A stretch of 64,000 bases of DNA from Salvator merianae (lineage: Eukaryota > Chordata > Lepidosauria > Squamata > Teiidae): assembly GCA_003586115.2 (NCBI GenBank), contig QVOM02000025.1, positions 44,808,522 to 44,872,521 of the forward strand, read 5' to 3'. Numbering within the stretch: the stretch's first letter is position 1; every line of letters starts with the position of its first letter. Under the pieces are notes generated by a model that ran no database searches, was not told where the DNA came from, and saw nothing but the letters and a program-made list of their open reading frames with translations. The position numbers and the translations under genes are program-made. Of the stretch, positions 38,601 through 51,000 are shown piece by piece.

Positions 38601-41600
38601 GCTGCTGAACTAAAGTTCCGTGGCTGTGATGTTAACACAGGTAGCTTTCAAAGGGCACACTGCCACTTTAGAAAGCATGTACCACTCTTCTTAATTTGCA
38701 GGACAAAGAGTACTACAGTGCTCTTCCCCCTGCCATGCGATTCCTTCCACAATAAACCTTAGGCTCAAGTTTAATAGTCCCTTGGGATGTAGCAAGCAAA
38801 CTGTATGACCAAGAGTAATATTTTTATTCTTGCACTCAAATTCTGTCATTGTTGAAGTGATATTCAGAGTTGATTAATTGAATGCATGCTTTGAGGCAAA
38901 AGTCACGTGAAAATTAAAATCGTGCCTTACAGTCTTGTTGACACCTCTGAAATAGTCTTCTGTTCCAGAGAGGACTCTGCGTTCCTGCCAGAGGACAAAC
39001 CAGATACTGTTGTTTAGCTTGTTAGTTGTTCATAAGTAAAGTTTATTTTCCTTCATGCTTCGGATTCTGCTTTGCTCCTAGCTATTTTTATAGGGCCTCT
39101 ATATTGGTTGAAAGTCTAAAATGGGCAGAAAAGGAGGAATTGTGTCTCTGATTATATATGCTTCCAAAGTTTCCATAGGAATGCAGGATCATGCATTCAC
39201 AGAGAGGTACTCAAAGGAACTACAGTTAGAGACAAACAGCCTGTTACTTGATTATTTGTTTTTTAATGTCATCTTTTCTCCTTCACTAAAATAGTAATTT
39301 TTATTTTAGTCCTGAAACCTGATAACACTTTTGAAGTGTTAATTGATCAAGCAGTTGTCAGCAAAGGAAGTCTTTTGGAGGACATGGTTCCACCTGTAAA
39401 TCCTCCCAAAGAAATAGAAGATCCTAACGATAAGAAGCCTGATGATTGGGATGAGAGACCTAAAATTCCTGATCCTGAAGCTGTTAAGCCAGATGATTGG
39501 TAAAAAAAATCTATACTATTTTCCTTCCCCTTCCTTTTACCAATTGCACAGTAAACTGATTAAGGTTTGCATTTTGAGTTTATGGAAAATGCTTTTATCT
39601 GAAAAGATAAATAGTTGACATAGTATAGTGTCTAAAATATCTTGGTATTGTGAATATTAGTATTCTATCTTACCATCTTTCTGCAACTTTCAGAAGAGTT
39701 TTAAAAAATATGCTCTGTGGTTTATGATTGATAATAACTATTGCAGTGCTTTATTTCTCCTTCTTTGTTGTCCATCTTATGGTAAAACTGGCCTGCTTAA
39801 AGGAATGAAGATGAACCTCCCAAAATAGAAGATCCTGATGCTGTTAAACCTGATGGTTGGCTTAATGATGAGCCAGAATACATTCCAGATCCTAAAGCAG
39901 AAAAACCAGATGATTGGTAAGAATTTCTGTTTCATTGTCTTAGATACATACTGTAGCAGGTTGAATTAAAGACTCTGAATATTTTATTTAATTATATTAT
40001 TAGCAGTTCATGATGTTTTTAGGTTGAGTTGTTTTAAATGAATTTTCAACGTCCGGATAACAGCTGCCTTGAAAGCCAGTTAGAAAAGTTAAAATAAATA
40101 TGAAATGAGTTCATAAGCATTAAGTTCTAGTCAATAAGTGCTCTAACATTTTAGCAGGTTATATGCATTTCGTTTCAGTGTTCAGATTGGTTAATGTGCA
40201 ATAGATTATATGGGAAAGAGTTTAAAGGTTGAGTACCTAAAACAAAAATTATTTATTGTGTTTCATGCCATAGAATAGTTACTGGCTTGTTAGACACATC
40301 TATAATTGACAAGGGATACTTAGGAAAGATAAGTTTAGAACAAATTGTCTTGGAAGAAATGTGAGTTTTATATGGCAAAATACAGTACTTTATTATTTCA
40401 GTAGTGTTACTGGAATGTTACATTGAATAACAATGGGTATTAGTTTTTTACAGGTTCTCAACTATTTATAAAGTCATATTTGGCAGTTTTAGACTTAAAA
40501 TTATAAAAGGAGCAGATATATATAAGAAAGTAAGTTCATTTCAGAAGTACACCTCTGTATTTGGAATTGAATTTCAAGACAATGGAACTCCCTCTTGTAT
40601 CTCTTTAGCCATACTTTCAAAAATGCTTCAGGATTACTTTAAATTAGAATGTACTATATTATTTTTAAGCTAGTAAAAGCAGAAATAATTATTTTTTGGT
40701 TTTTTAATCCTCTTTATTCTTTTTAAATATTTTGTTTTTAACCTTTTACTACATTTCCACTTACATAAAATCAGAACATACAACAAAAAGAAAGGGAAAA
40801 TAGAAGTCTCAAATCTTACAATAGATATGGGCAAGTATCATACCATGTGTAAGCTGAACAAAAACACCTAATATGGGCAAGAATCCAATATAATTATAAA
40901 TGTAAAGTCACAGTATCACTTCCTATTTTATTCCTAAAAGGTATAATATAAGAAGTTAATCAGCAAAAATGAATAATAAAGTGTAAGGGATGTGCAGAGC
41001 CACTATGAAAAGAATTGTGAGATGATATGTAAATGGTAGGAACTTGAGGATCAATTGTAAGGGGTAAAAACCAGCGTCTTAGCTGCCACTAAGTCTTGGA
41101 TACTTTCTCAGGCCTTAGTGGAAGAGTGGCATGTCTTTCTTCAATACCATAAAGCTTTCCATTCAGATTCTGTAAGTAAAACAATCTCGCTGGAGCACAA
41201 AGTAACAGTCCAACCCAACAATTAAACCAGAAAAATAGAAGCATCCCAATAACAGGAGAGTTCAGGGATAGTTGATTTTTCCTAGGTATTTATGGGTTGA
41301 AGAAAGTCATGTTTTAACATGATGCCTGCAAGGTACCAATTTGGGGGAAGGCATTCAACAAATGCACAACCTGTCACTGTCACTGAGAAGGCATTATCTA
41401 TTTTACCAGGAGACCCTTTGGTCACTAGTTCTGTTTCTAGGAATTAAAAAAAAAATAGATGTGAATGTGCCAGTTAACAAGAATGTTTAAGCAAACTTGT
41501 TTATCATTTTTACAAGGGACGAAGAAATGGATGGTGAGTGGGAGGCGCCACAGGTTCCTAATCCAAAATGTGAGGCTGCACCAGGCTGTGGAACATGGGT

Positions 41601-44600
41601 ACGCCCCATGATAAACAACCCAAATTATAAAGGAAAATGGAAACCACCTATGATAGATAATCCAAATTATCAGGTAATAAATACAAGTTATGTATGATAC
41701 TGGAGTTCCAAATAGTTTGTTGACCCGTATATATGATATTGGAGTTCCAAATTTTTCTTGACTTGTATATTGTATTGCCTTAGCAGCATGCTAGTGTGCA
41801 AAGCCATACTACTTCCCAAAAGAAGACCAAAAAAAATCCAGAACAGAATGGATAAATTAGCAAGTATTGTACATCCAAAATCAACAGCTTATACTACAGC
41901 TCCTGTGGAAATTAAATTCAGTTCCACATAAACTCAGATTAGCCCAGGGCACAGAGCAACTCTATTATTGTATTTTTTTGCCATCGAAGACTTCCTTTTT
42001 CCTCAAAAACAGTCCTTTTAAAGTCATTCTGTGACTTTTGGCCTGAAGGGTACATTTGGCAAGAACTCCGTGGTTGTTAAATATATTCACATCTTGCTTT
42101 ATTTATTGACTTCACAGTGAGAACAATAAGCTTAGCTACCCCCAGTTTCAGACTATTTTTTCTCTAACTTCCTCAAGGGAGGGAAGTTCTTTACTGCAAG
42201 AATATTTTTTGTTTGAGCTGCACCAGTATCTTTTGTTTTGTTTTTTACTTTTAGTTTCATGTTTCAAGGAAGATGCCTGCTGGCAGTGGGACTCTAGGGG
42301 CCTAGTCCACTTCATGTGTATAGTCCATCTTTCTGCACAGTGAATTAATTCTTGGCTTGATCACACCCATGAAACATAGTGCTTGTTCAATTCATATTTT
42401 TATGTCTATATCAGTCTCCCTGTCCTCAATCCTATGCACCCCTCTTATCCAGTTCTTCCCACCTCCATCCTGTGATTGAGTGCAGTCCTGTCCCATCTAT
42501 TTTTAACTTCTCAGAAGAGGGAAAGATGAACCTCCTTTGTCCTTACCCTACAAAGGTGAGGGATCACCTTCGTCCTCATCCCATGCTTCTACCTGCACAG
42601 ATGAGAAAGTGAACCGCTATCTAAAAGAAAAGTATAGGACTTCTAAAAGAAAATACAGAACTCACTTAGACCATTTTTTCAAAAGTAAACTCCACAGATC
42701 AGGCTAGGCTTGCTTCCCAGTAAGCAGATACAGCATTGTATTAGATATGTATAGAGCTACACCTGAGAGCAAGCTTCTCTAAAAGCAATGGAATTTACTT
42801 CTGAGTCATCTCATTTTGGTGTCTGGGAAGCCTGGCAGTTGCAAGTGAAGCAGCCCACCCTGGGCTCTGCCTTTGGAAGCCACCATGCTGGGTGGCTAGT
42901 GAGCCAGGCCACCTACCTGCTGTACATGCATGGTAGCTGCCAGCTGTTTTTTTTTGTGGAAGTGAGATTCAAACATTAACCAAAACTGTCTTGGAAACAT
43001 ATGTTAATATTGGATATCTATCTTTCATATCGCATGTATTTTTTTTTCTTTTACAGGGGATATGGAGTCCACAAAAAATCCCTAATCCTGATTATTTTGA
43101 AGACCCTCAACCTTTTCAAATGACCACTGTTAGTGCTGTTGGCTTAGAGCTTTGGTCTATGACATCTGACATCTACTTTGATAACTTCATTATCTGCTCA
43201 GAAAAAGAAGTCGTTGATCGATGGGCAGCAGATAGCTGGGGCTTTAAAAAACTGGTTGCTAGTGCTAATGAAGTAAGAGTTTCTGCTTACTGTTGTACCC
43301 AAAATATAAGATGGTACAAGAACTTTTCCTAATAAGCCTTCATAAGTTAATGGAGTTACTGGTATCTCTGTTGCTATTTGAAATATTTGCAAAACACTTT
43401 TAAAGCATATTTTAGTTGAATATTCCATGTAAACCTCAACATCTATGGGATCTTCCCTTCTGCCCCCAAGCCTTTAATTTTTTTTAAAAAATGTGAACAT
43501 ATTCAAGATTTTAGGATTCAAGTTTGAATTATATCTGTTGAACTGTTAAAGGAAAGAGAAACCACTCTAAACTTAAAATTACTGGATTCCATTATATTAC
43601 CAAAAACTGCTCAAAATAGGGTAGGAGAAATTCTAGTGTTATGCTTAGATCATAAATGCCATGTATACGAACTTATACTAATTCAAGCATAGCAATGCAG
43701 ATTTACTTCTTTTTTCCCTATTTCATGACATTCCTGTGTGTGCATGCCTACAGCAAAATTATAGATGACTCCTCTGACTTGGAGGACTCTTTTGACAAAG
43801 AGGATAGGAATGGATAGTTTCAGATCAGAGGTCTAACTGCTGGGTATAGGGAAGGGATCCAGTAGACTCTTCAACCAGCATGATTTTGCCCTGTTTTGTT
43901 ATTTGGGCTCTCTCCACCCTAAACCTCTAGGAACTAAGCTAGTAGAGAAGTAAATTCTACCTCCCAGTCATCATACTTTTCCCTATCAAAATACTACTAA
44001 TTTGAGATGCCATTCCCAGTTTTCTTCAGTCAAGTGGTTGCCTCAAAGTGGGATTCCCTCTAAAATATTCAGTGGTTGCAAACTGCTTCTAGTTCCTTCC
44101 CCTCCCCAAGTTTATGGACAAATTCAAGGCTTCTGTGGTGTTAGGACTGATAGCAACCATTCTTTCGGGTTTTATGGACCCAGGACAGAAGCCTGAGATT
44201 GTGCTTTCAAACACTGATCAGAGAAGTAAGTTGGATTAATCACAAAATAACTTTTGGAGAGTTTGCTTGTGCTCCTGGAACTGCCACTCCCACATCCTTA
44301 TTTACTGGAGCATCTCTTATCTGTATGGAAGAGCTTCTGGCAGACATGACTTGAGTTCTACCTCAAAAACATCTTAAGTAAACTCAACAAATATTTGGCC
44401 TATATAGCAGATTGTTTCCTGCACAACCTCCAGTTTTTGGGAAACAGCCTAGACCTTAGAGCTCCTACCCTTGGAGTCATCTGTCACTGAACACTGGATC
44501 ATCTTCAGAAATGATCTTACTTCTGTTCCATTCAAGAGAGGCTATTTGTTTGCCAAGGAAGCCTTGAGGAATATATTAGTAGAGACAAGGGTCAAGATGA

Positions 44601-47600
44601 AAAACATGCCTTCTGTTCCTAAGCAAACAACAAATGTTTGCCTATTTTGTGTGTGTGTGTTTTGGGGGGCATACATTCATTAACCTTTTTGCATCCAGGT
44701 TTCATTATCGGAGACTGTCATTTCTCTAACTGGTATAGAAGGAAGCAAGCTTCCCTCCAAGTTTTGTAGCTTGGCTTTTCTTGTCCTTCCTACCTCAGTT
44801 ACCCAAAAATCAAGGACAACAGTCCTAATTGGGAACGATTCTCAACCTTTTTCAGTAAGGCTGTCTGTGTCTCCAGATGTGGTTATTAAGCAAAAATCAA
44901 TGGACAATGCATCTTTGTCTCCATGCAGGAAGGATACTCCATAAGAGTCCCTTTTCTGCTTCATACCAGGGTTTGTCCCATCCCTAGTAGCTTTTCTCAG
45001 GAGATGATCTCTCACCTGTTTAATAGAGGAGCAGTAAAACTATTTTTCTATTCTAATGTTTTCAAGGTGTTTACACTTTCTGAGGATATAGTAGCAAAAA
45101 AAAAAAAAAAGGAATATCTAGCTTTTTTCTTGAATCTTAAACATGCAAATGCCTGAAGTCTTAACAGGTTCAAGATGGAAGTGCTAGTCTCTATCAGAAC
45201 ATCTTTGCTGTGAGGGAAGATTTAGGTAGGTTTCATGATTCCTTTTGCTAGGAATACTTCCTTGTCCATCAAAGAGCACATCTTCTGGATTGCCCTCAAC
45301 GGTGAGAGCATTTATAAAAATCCTGACAGAATGCTTTCATCTCTCAGAAATTTGCTGCTGTGCCATTTTGGGCAAATTCTCTTTAGATTTACAGATCACT
45401 GTACAGTTATTTAGGAACATAGGTTTCTTCTCAGTCTAAAAAGAAATTCTGGGGGGTGTTAATAGTTACCCATTTGAGTGTCTTGTTTCCTTTTCAAAAG
45501 AGAAGCAAGAAGTTGGACAAACCTTCCCTCCATGGAAGTTATGATCCTGGCTTATCTACTGTGTAAGGTATTATAACTTTTGGGCAAGGTTGAACTTTCT
45601 CCCAGAGTTCTCCACATGGCTGTTCCTAAAGCCGTTCTTTTCCTCTTTCTGTGTCTAATAAATGTACCAAGTCCCTAATAAATGCTCTGACTTCCGTTGT
45701 ATCTCATCTGTGTTAGAACTGGGGTTAGTGTGTTGAAGGTCCACCTTAAAAGCTTTCAGTGATGTCATTCTGAAGGCCTAGAGTAGGTCTATGTTGTTTG
45801 GTTTATGTAGTACTGTATGTAATTCTGGAGTACTTCTGCAGGTCTTTCAGAAGGAGCTGTTCACAGTAGGAAATGTAAAGCAACATTCCTCTTTAGAAAA
45901 TATTGACAAAAGGTATATTGTTTCAAAACTTGGTAAACCGTGTAAATGACCTTTCTACTCTTTCTTCTGTTTAGCCTGGTATGTTCAGCCAGTTGGTGAC
46001 TGCTGCAGAAGAACGGCCGTGGCTTTGGATTATTTATATTTTGACTTTAGCACTACCTGTAGGGTTGGGCATACTGTTCTGCTGGCCATCTAAGGTACAT
46101 GAGAAGCTCATATCAAATCACTTCCTTTTGTGTACCGTGAGAATATTATTTAATATTTAAGGTGCTTCCCAGTGTGGTCAATTCAGCACTATTTAGTTAC
46201 TGACTTTTCTGATTTATTTTTTATTCCATTGCTGTAACCCACCCTGAGACTTTTAGGTATATGGTGGGATAAAAATTCAAGCAAAGCAAGCAAGCAAACA
46301 GGCAGGCAGATAAACAAACAAACAAACTAGCTAGAAGTAGAAGAACAGCCCTACCAAATTGATTGTTCCCTTTATTCCATCCCCTGATATAGAGGGAACA
46401 AGCAATATGTGGGGTACAATAGTTAAATACTGCTTACTGCACACCTGATCCTGTAGTTGACTGTAGGGACTGGGATGAGGCATAAAAGAAATGCTAATTT
46501 GAAAGGAAATTAAAGCAGTATGTTTGGTTTCTGCATTTAAAACATGCTGGACTAGAAATGTCTATTTCCAGACTGAGGAGGCTTTTGGGATTCTGAGGTA
46601 AAGAGGTGAGACCATGGGGGGCAGGGGGATTAGTGTACTTTTAATGAAAACTCATTTGAGATTATGTGGGTAAAATAATTACAGTATATAACAGTAATAT
46701 AAATAAGCTATAAACCATACACTGAAAATAGATTACAAAGTAAGTACACTACAGATGGCCAGTAATACAGCTGTAAGTGCAAATGATTTATATCAAAGAG
46801 GTGTATGAAGGGCTGATAAAAATTAAAAGAGGATACCTAATGCTGTACATTTTGGGAACTACTGGTCTAAAGCACAATCTAAGAATGACTGGTCTGTCAT
46901 GATAGGAACTTAATATGCCAGCTGTACTGAGTAAAACCGCAAAGCCGTTTCATTAACCTTTTTTAAAAAGGTTGATTTTTTTTCCTGAACTCCAAAAAAG
47001 GAGTGGGAAGCTGAATAAAGAAAACATAAACAGAATGGTTTTGTTTGTTTGGCTAATTGATGTGTCAAAAAAATCAACTAAACACATCATGTCTGTTCCT
47101 CAGTAATCATCTATTGTTGAAATATTCTTTGTATTTTTGTCTTGTAATGGGAGAGAAGATGAGGGAAAATTTTGTATGATTTAATTTTATGAATAGATTG
47201 TTTTTAAAATAGGAATTAATGCCATATTGTTACATGATTGTCTTTCTGTTCTAGAAAATTGATGAAGATTTGGATTACAAAAAAACTGATTTAGCCAAGA
47301 CTCTTACAAAAGGAAAACTAGAACAAGAGATACAAGAAAAGGATGCACTGAAAAACCAAAATGAAAATGCTGGTGAAGGTGGTAAGATTTTTTTTTTTTT
47401 ACTATATTTATCAGTAATTGTGATCTATCTAGAAAGAACCTAAATAGTGGTTTATATCAAGTGGTAGCATATTAAGGTCTAAAAAATGAAGGATGATCAT
47501 TGTAAAATTATGCTCAAGATACGATCCTCGCGTTTATTGTTTAGACTCTGCTTTCTTACATGTGGCTGGGAACTGCAATTACAAAAAAAGTTTTCTACAG

Positions 47601-48032
47601 TAATTTTTATGATAAAATAATCATTGTTATACTGTCTTTGAAAGCTTTTTATGCCAATCTCTTGTAGACCAGCTCAGGACTTCATGGTTTTCATGACAAT
47701 CATGGGGCTGTCTCAGCATGTTATGGGCAGTGCCTTCTCCTATATAGACCTCCCTGAATATTGAGATCTCAAGGAGAGACAGTTCTTGTACTTCCACCTC
47801 TCTCAGAGGTACAAGGGTCATGCAAGAAGGTCTTTTCTATGATGATCCCTACACTCTGGAATAGCCTCTCTCTGGAAGTTTGTCAGGTGCCCATATGGTG
47901 AAAACTACATGGTTTTCAGTGCCTGGTTAAAACACACCTCTTTACCCAGGCTTTTGATGTTTAGCTTTCTCTAAGTGTTGTTCTACCATAGAAGGAGAGA
48001 GGAATGGTTATATGTTGAATATGTTTTAGATT

Positions 48033-48068
<36 letters not shown>

Positions 48069-51000
48069 GATACATATATATATTACCACTATGACCTGTC
48101 CTGGGACCTTTGGGTAAAGGGCAGGGTACTTCATAAACAAACAAACAAACAAACCAAAATGAGTGTAGTGTAACGTATTTGCATGCTCAGCTTGCATGTA
48201 GGGTGGTGCCGAACCAGGAGGGGATTCATGAGGTTCACTATCCTGCTAAACATTCAGGGATTCAGTCCGAAAAGGAATGAAAGAGGGGAGGAATTCGATG
48301 AACAGTTTTGTTGATTTCATTGTTCCCACATTTCATTGCCTGCCATCTCCTCTTCTCTCAGATCACACCCCACCATCCCCCAGATTGCATGCTGCCCTCA
48401 GCATTGCATTTGAGACATTTCAGGAAATGGACACATGCATGTTCATACGTTAGGCCTTTTAGCAGGCCTTCTAGTGTTCCACTCCACATGGGCTAGAGTA
48501 AGCCTAGGAGACAACATACTAGGTGGGCTACAGTCTTTCCAAGAGCATGTGGCTGGAAACACCAAAGTGGTACAGACTCAAGGGGAGCAGGTAGGAGCTC
48601 ACAGACATGATGGGAGATGGTGGGGCACAACCACCATGAGAGAAGAGGGGAGAGGCCACGGTGTGATATAGGGGGTTCAAGGTTCAACTGGCAAATGGTT
48701 CCCTTGGTTGCGGTTCATGCTATAAAGTGAACCACAGTTTTTAATTCATGTGCATCCCTAATTGCTTAGTGACTATTTCAGGTCCTTGCTTACTTCTTTT
48801 AATTGGCACAATATTAGTGAAACAGGGAGGTGAAGCACTCTTGGATCAAAACTCAGGATGAAGTGTACTTTTGAGTAAAGATATATGTCCAACTGAAGTT
48901 CATAACATTCAAACTACCCAAAGGGGTGTGTGTAAAAATCCCCTCCATGTCTGTCTAAGAATGAAGAAAGAAGAGAAGTGCAGCTGAGTGACAAGTGTGT
49001 GAGGAAAAGTTTGAAAGGACCTCTAATAGGTTTCCTGCCTTATGAGTCCTATCTGGCCAGCTGGGAGGTTGGACCAAGTCACAGCTCTAAAAGAGGATTC
49101 TTGGATAATTTGCTAAAAGGACCATAAGAACATAAGAGGAACCCATAAGAACATAAGAGGAACCCATCTAGACTAGCATCCTGTCTCACAAAGTGTACCA
49201 CCAATTTCTTCTGGGCATCCTCAAGCAGAAGACAAAGGCAAAACCTTCACCTGCTCTCAACTCCCTCCAAACGGCCTTTAGAAGCATCCTGCCTGACTTT
49301 CCAACCTGGATGCAGTACCTAAGTATCCATTCTAGTAGCCATTGATACATCTGACCTCCGTGAATCTGTCCAGTTTGTTCTTGTCATCTGATTTTATCAT
49401 TCTGGTTGTCCTTTTCTGCATTTTTTTCCAATTCCAGTTTTCTTTCTGAGTGTGGTGACCAGAATTGTACACAATATTAGAGGCACAATAATACTTGGCA
49501 ACTTATATTCTGGAAATACCTTTCATCAGCATACAATGGCTGTATTATACACAGGAAATCACACTCTACCATCATGAAGAAAAGCGATATTCAAATGTTA
49601 TTATTCATGGGACCACTGTATATGTTTCCATTTACCACCACAACAATTGGCAATATGGTTTCTTATTATTAAAGGTTTATCCTAGCAACTGATTTTTGTT
49701 TCCCTTTGTTGCATTTTAGGGCCCAGTAGCCCAAATCTATTCGTTTATTATTTGTTTTTTAGAATGTGAAGTGGGAGAAGACGAAGTGGGGGAAGAAGAA
49801 GATTATGAAGAAGAAAATGAAACTGCTGATGGAAGTCTAGAAAAAGAGATTAGTAAATCAAATAGATCTGCATCAGAAGAGGATGAGGTGAGTATACCTG
49901 GCATATATGAAAACAATTAAATGGGAGTGTTTCAGCCAGGCTATTTATAGAAGTGCATGATAGCAACCTATGGCACTAATAAGGTACTAGCAAAGTAGAA
50001 TATTTTTAAAAATATATAACACAGTGAAAGAGTTGAGTTTCTTTCTCTGAGTTTCCATGCTTAGGATTCTCTCTGTGCTTGCCATGCACAGCACAGAGTT
50101 CTTGACCCCTCAGTGGGTCCTTTCTGCTTTCCACAGAAAGCAGTGGTTGATTCTTCTGGTGCAAGAGTGCATGGACCAGACACACAGGTAGTGAATATAT
50201 TTACACGCGATCTTGTGCACTTATTTTTGTCTATGGGGAAGAAAGAGCAGAGTAAGTGAGGGAATTTGCAGATTTCTAGTTTGGGGCATTCTTCAGGAGA
50301 TCGGGGTAAAATATTAGCTAGTCTTAAATGTTCAGATCTTAACAATTTTGTGCATACTTTATTTCATCAATGTAAACTTGGCAGGTGATAGTCCCTAGAG
50401 TCTTCATGCTCCAACTCCTGTTTTTCAGTTGCTGACAGCCTTGGGATGACAGGTCATGGTATTATTAGTTCCCTTATGCCTGTTAGGTAGCCAGCTGTCT
50501 AACACTCAGAAATGGCTGTACTTTTTAGAGTGTGCAGGGGAACATTTGTGCTTTGGTTTTTACTAAATATATTTATATGCATCCTCAAACAACTTGCCCT
50601 TTAAAGTTTGTTTACCTATCCCACTCTTTTTTAATTTCTTCATCCCACCACAAGATTTAAAACCCTGTTTCTGCCAAGACAAGAGTTGCTTGTCTTGGCA
50701 GAAACTGTTTGCTGGCAGTTTCTACTCTCTATCCATTTCTGTTTTTCTTGAGTTTAGTATCAAGTTGGGTACAGGGTCAAGTTACTTTTTTGTATGTCAG
50801 GGAGGATTTGAGATCTATATTGCATTGTCATGCCACACACAATAGGTTCTGCCAACAATTTATTTGAGAACTTATTTGATACTGGATTAGTAGAATAAGT
50901 TGGTTGCTATAATTGATAAGAAAATTAGGCCCTAGAAGAATGAAGGCATCCATGGCTAGTTTTCATCTCACTTGCTGCAGATTTTTGGTTGTTATGCTGT

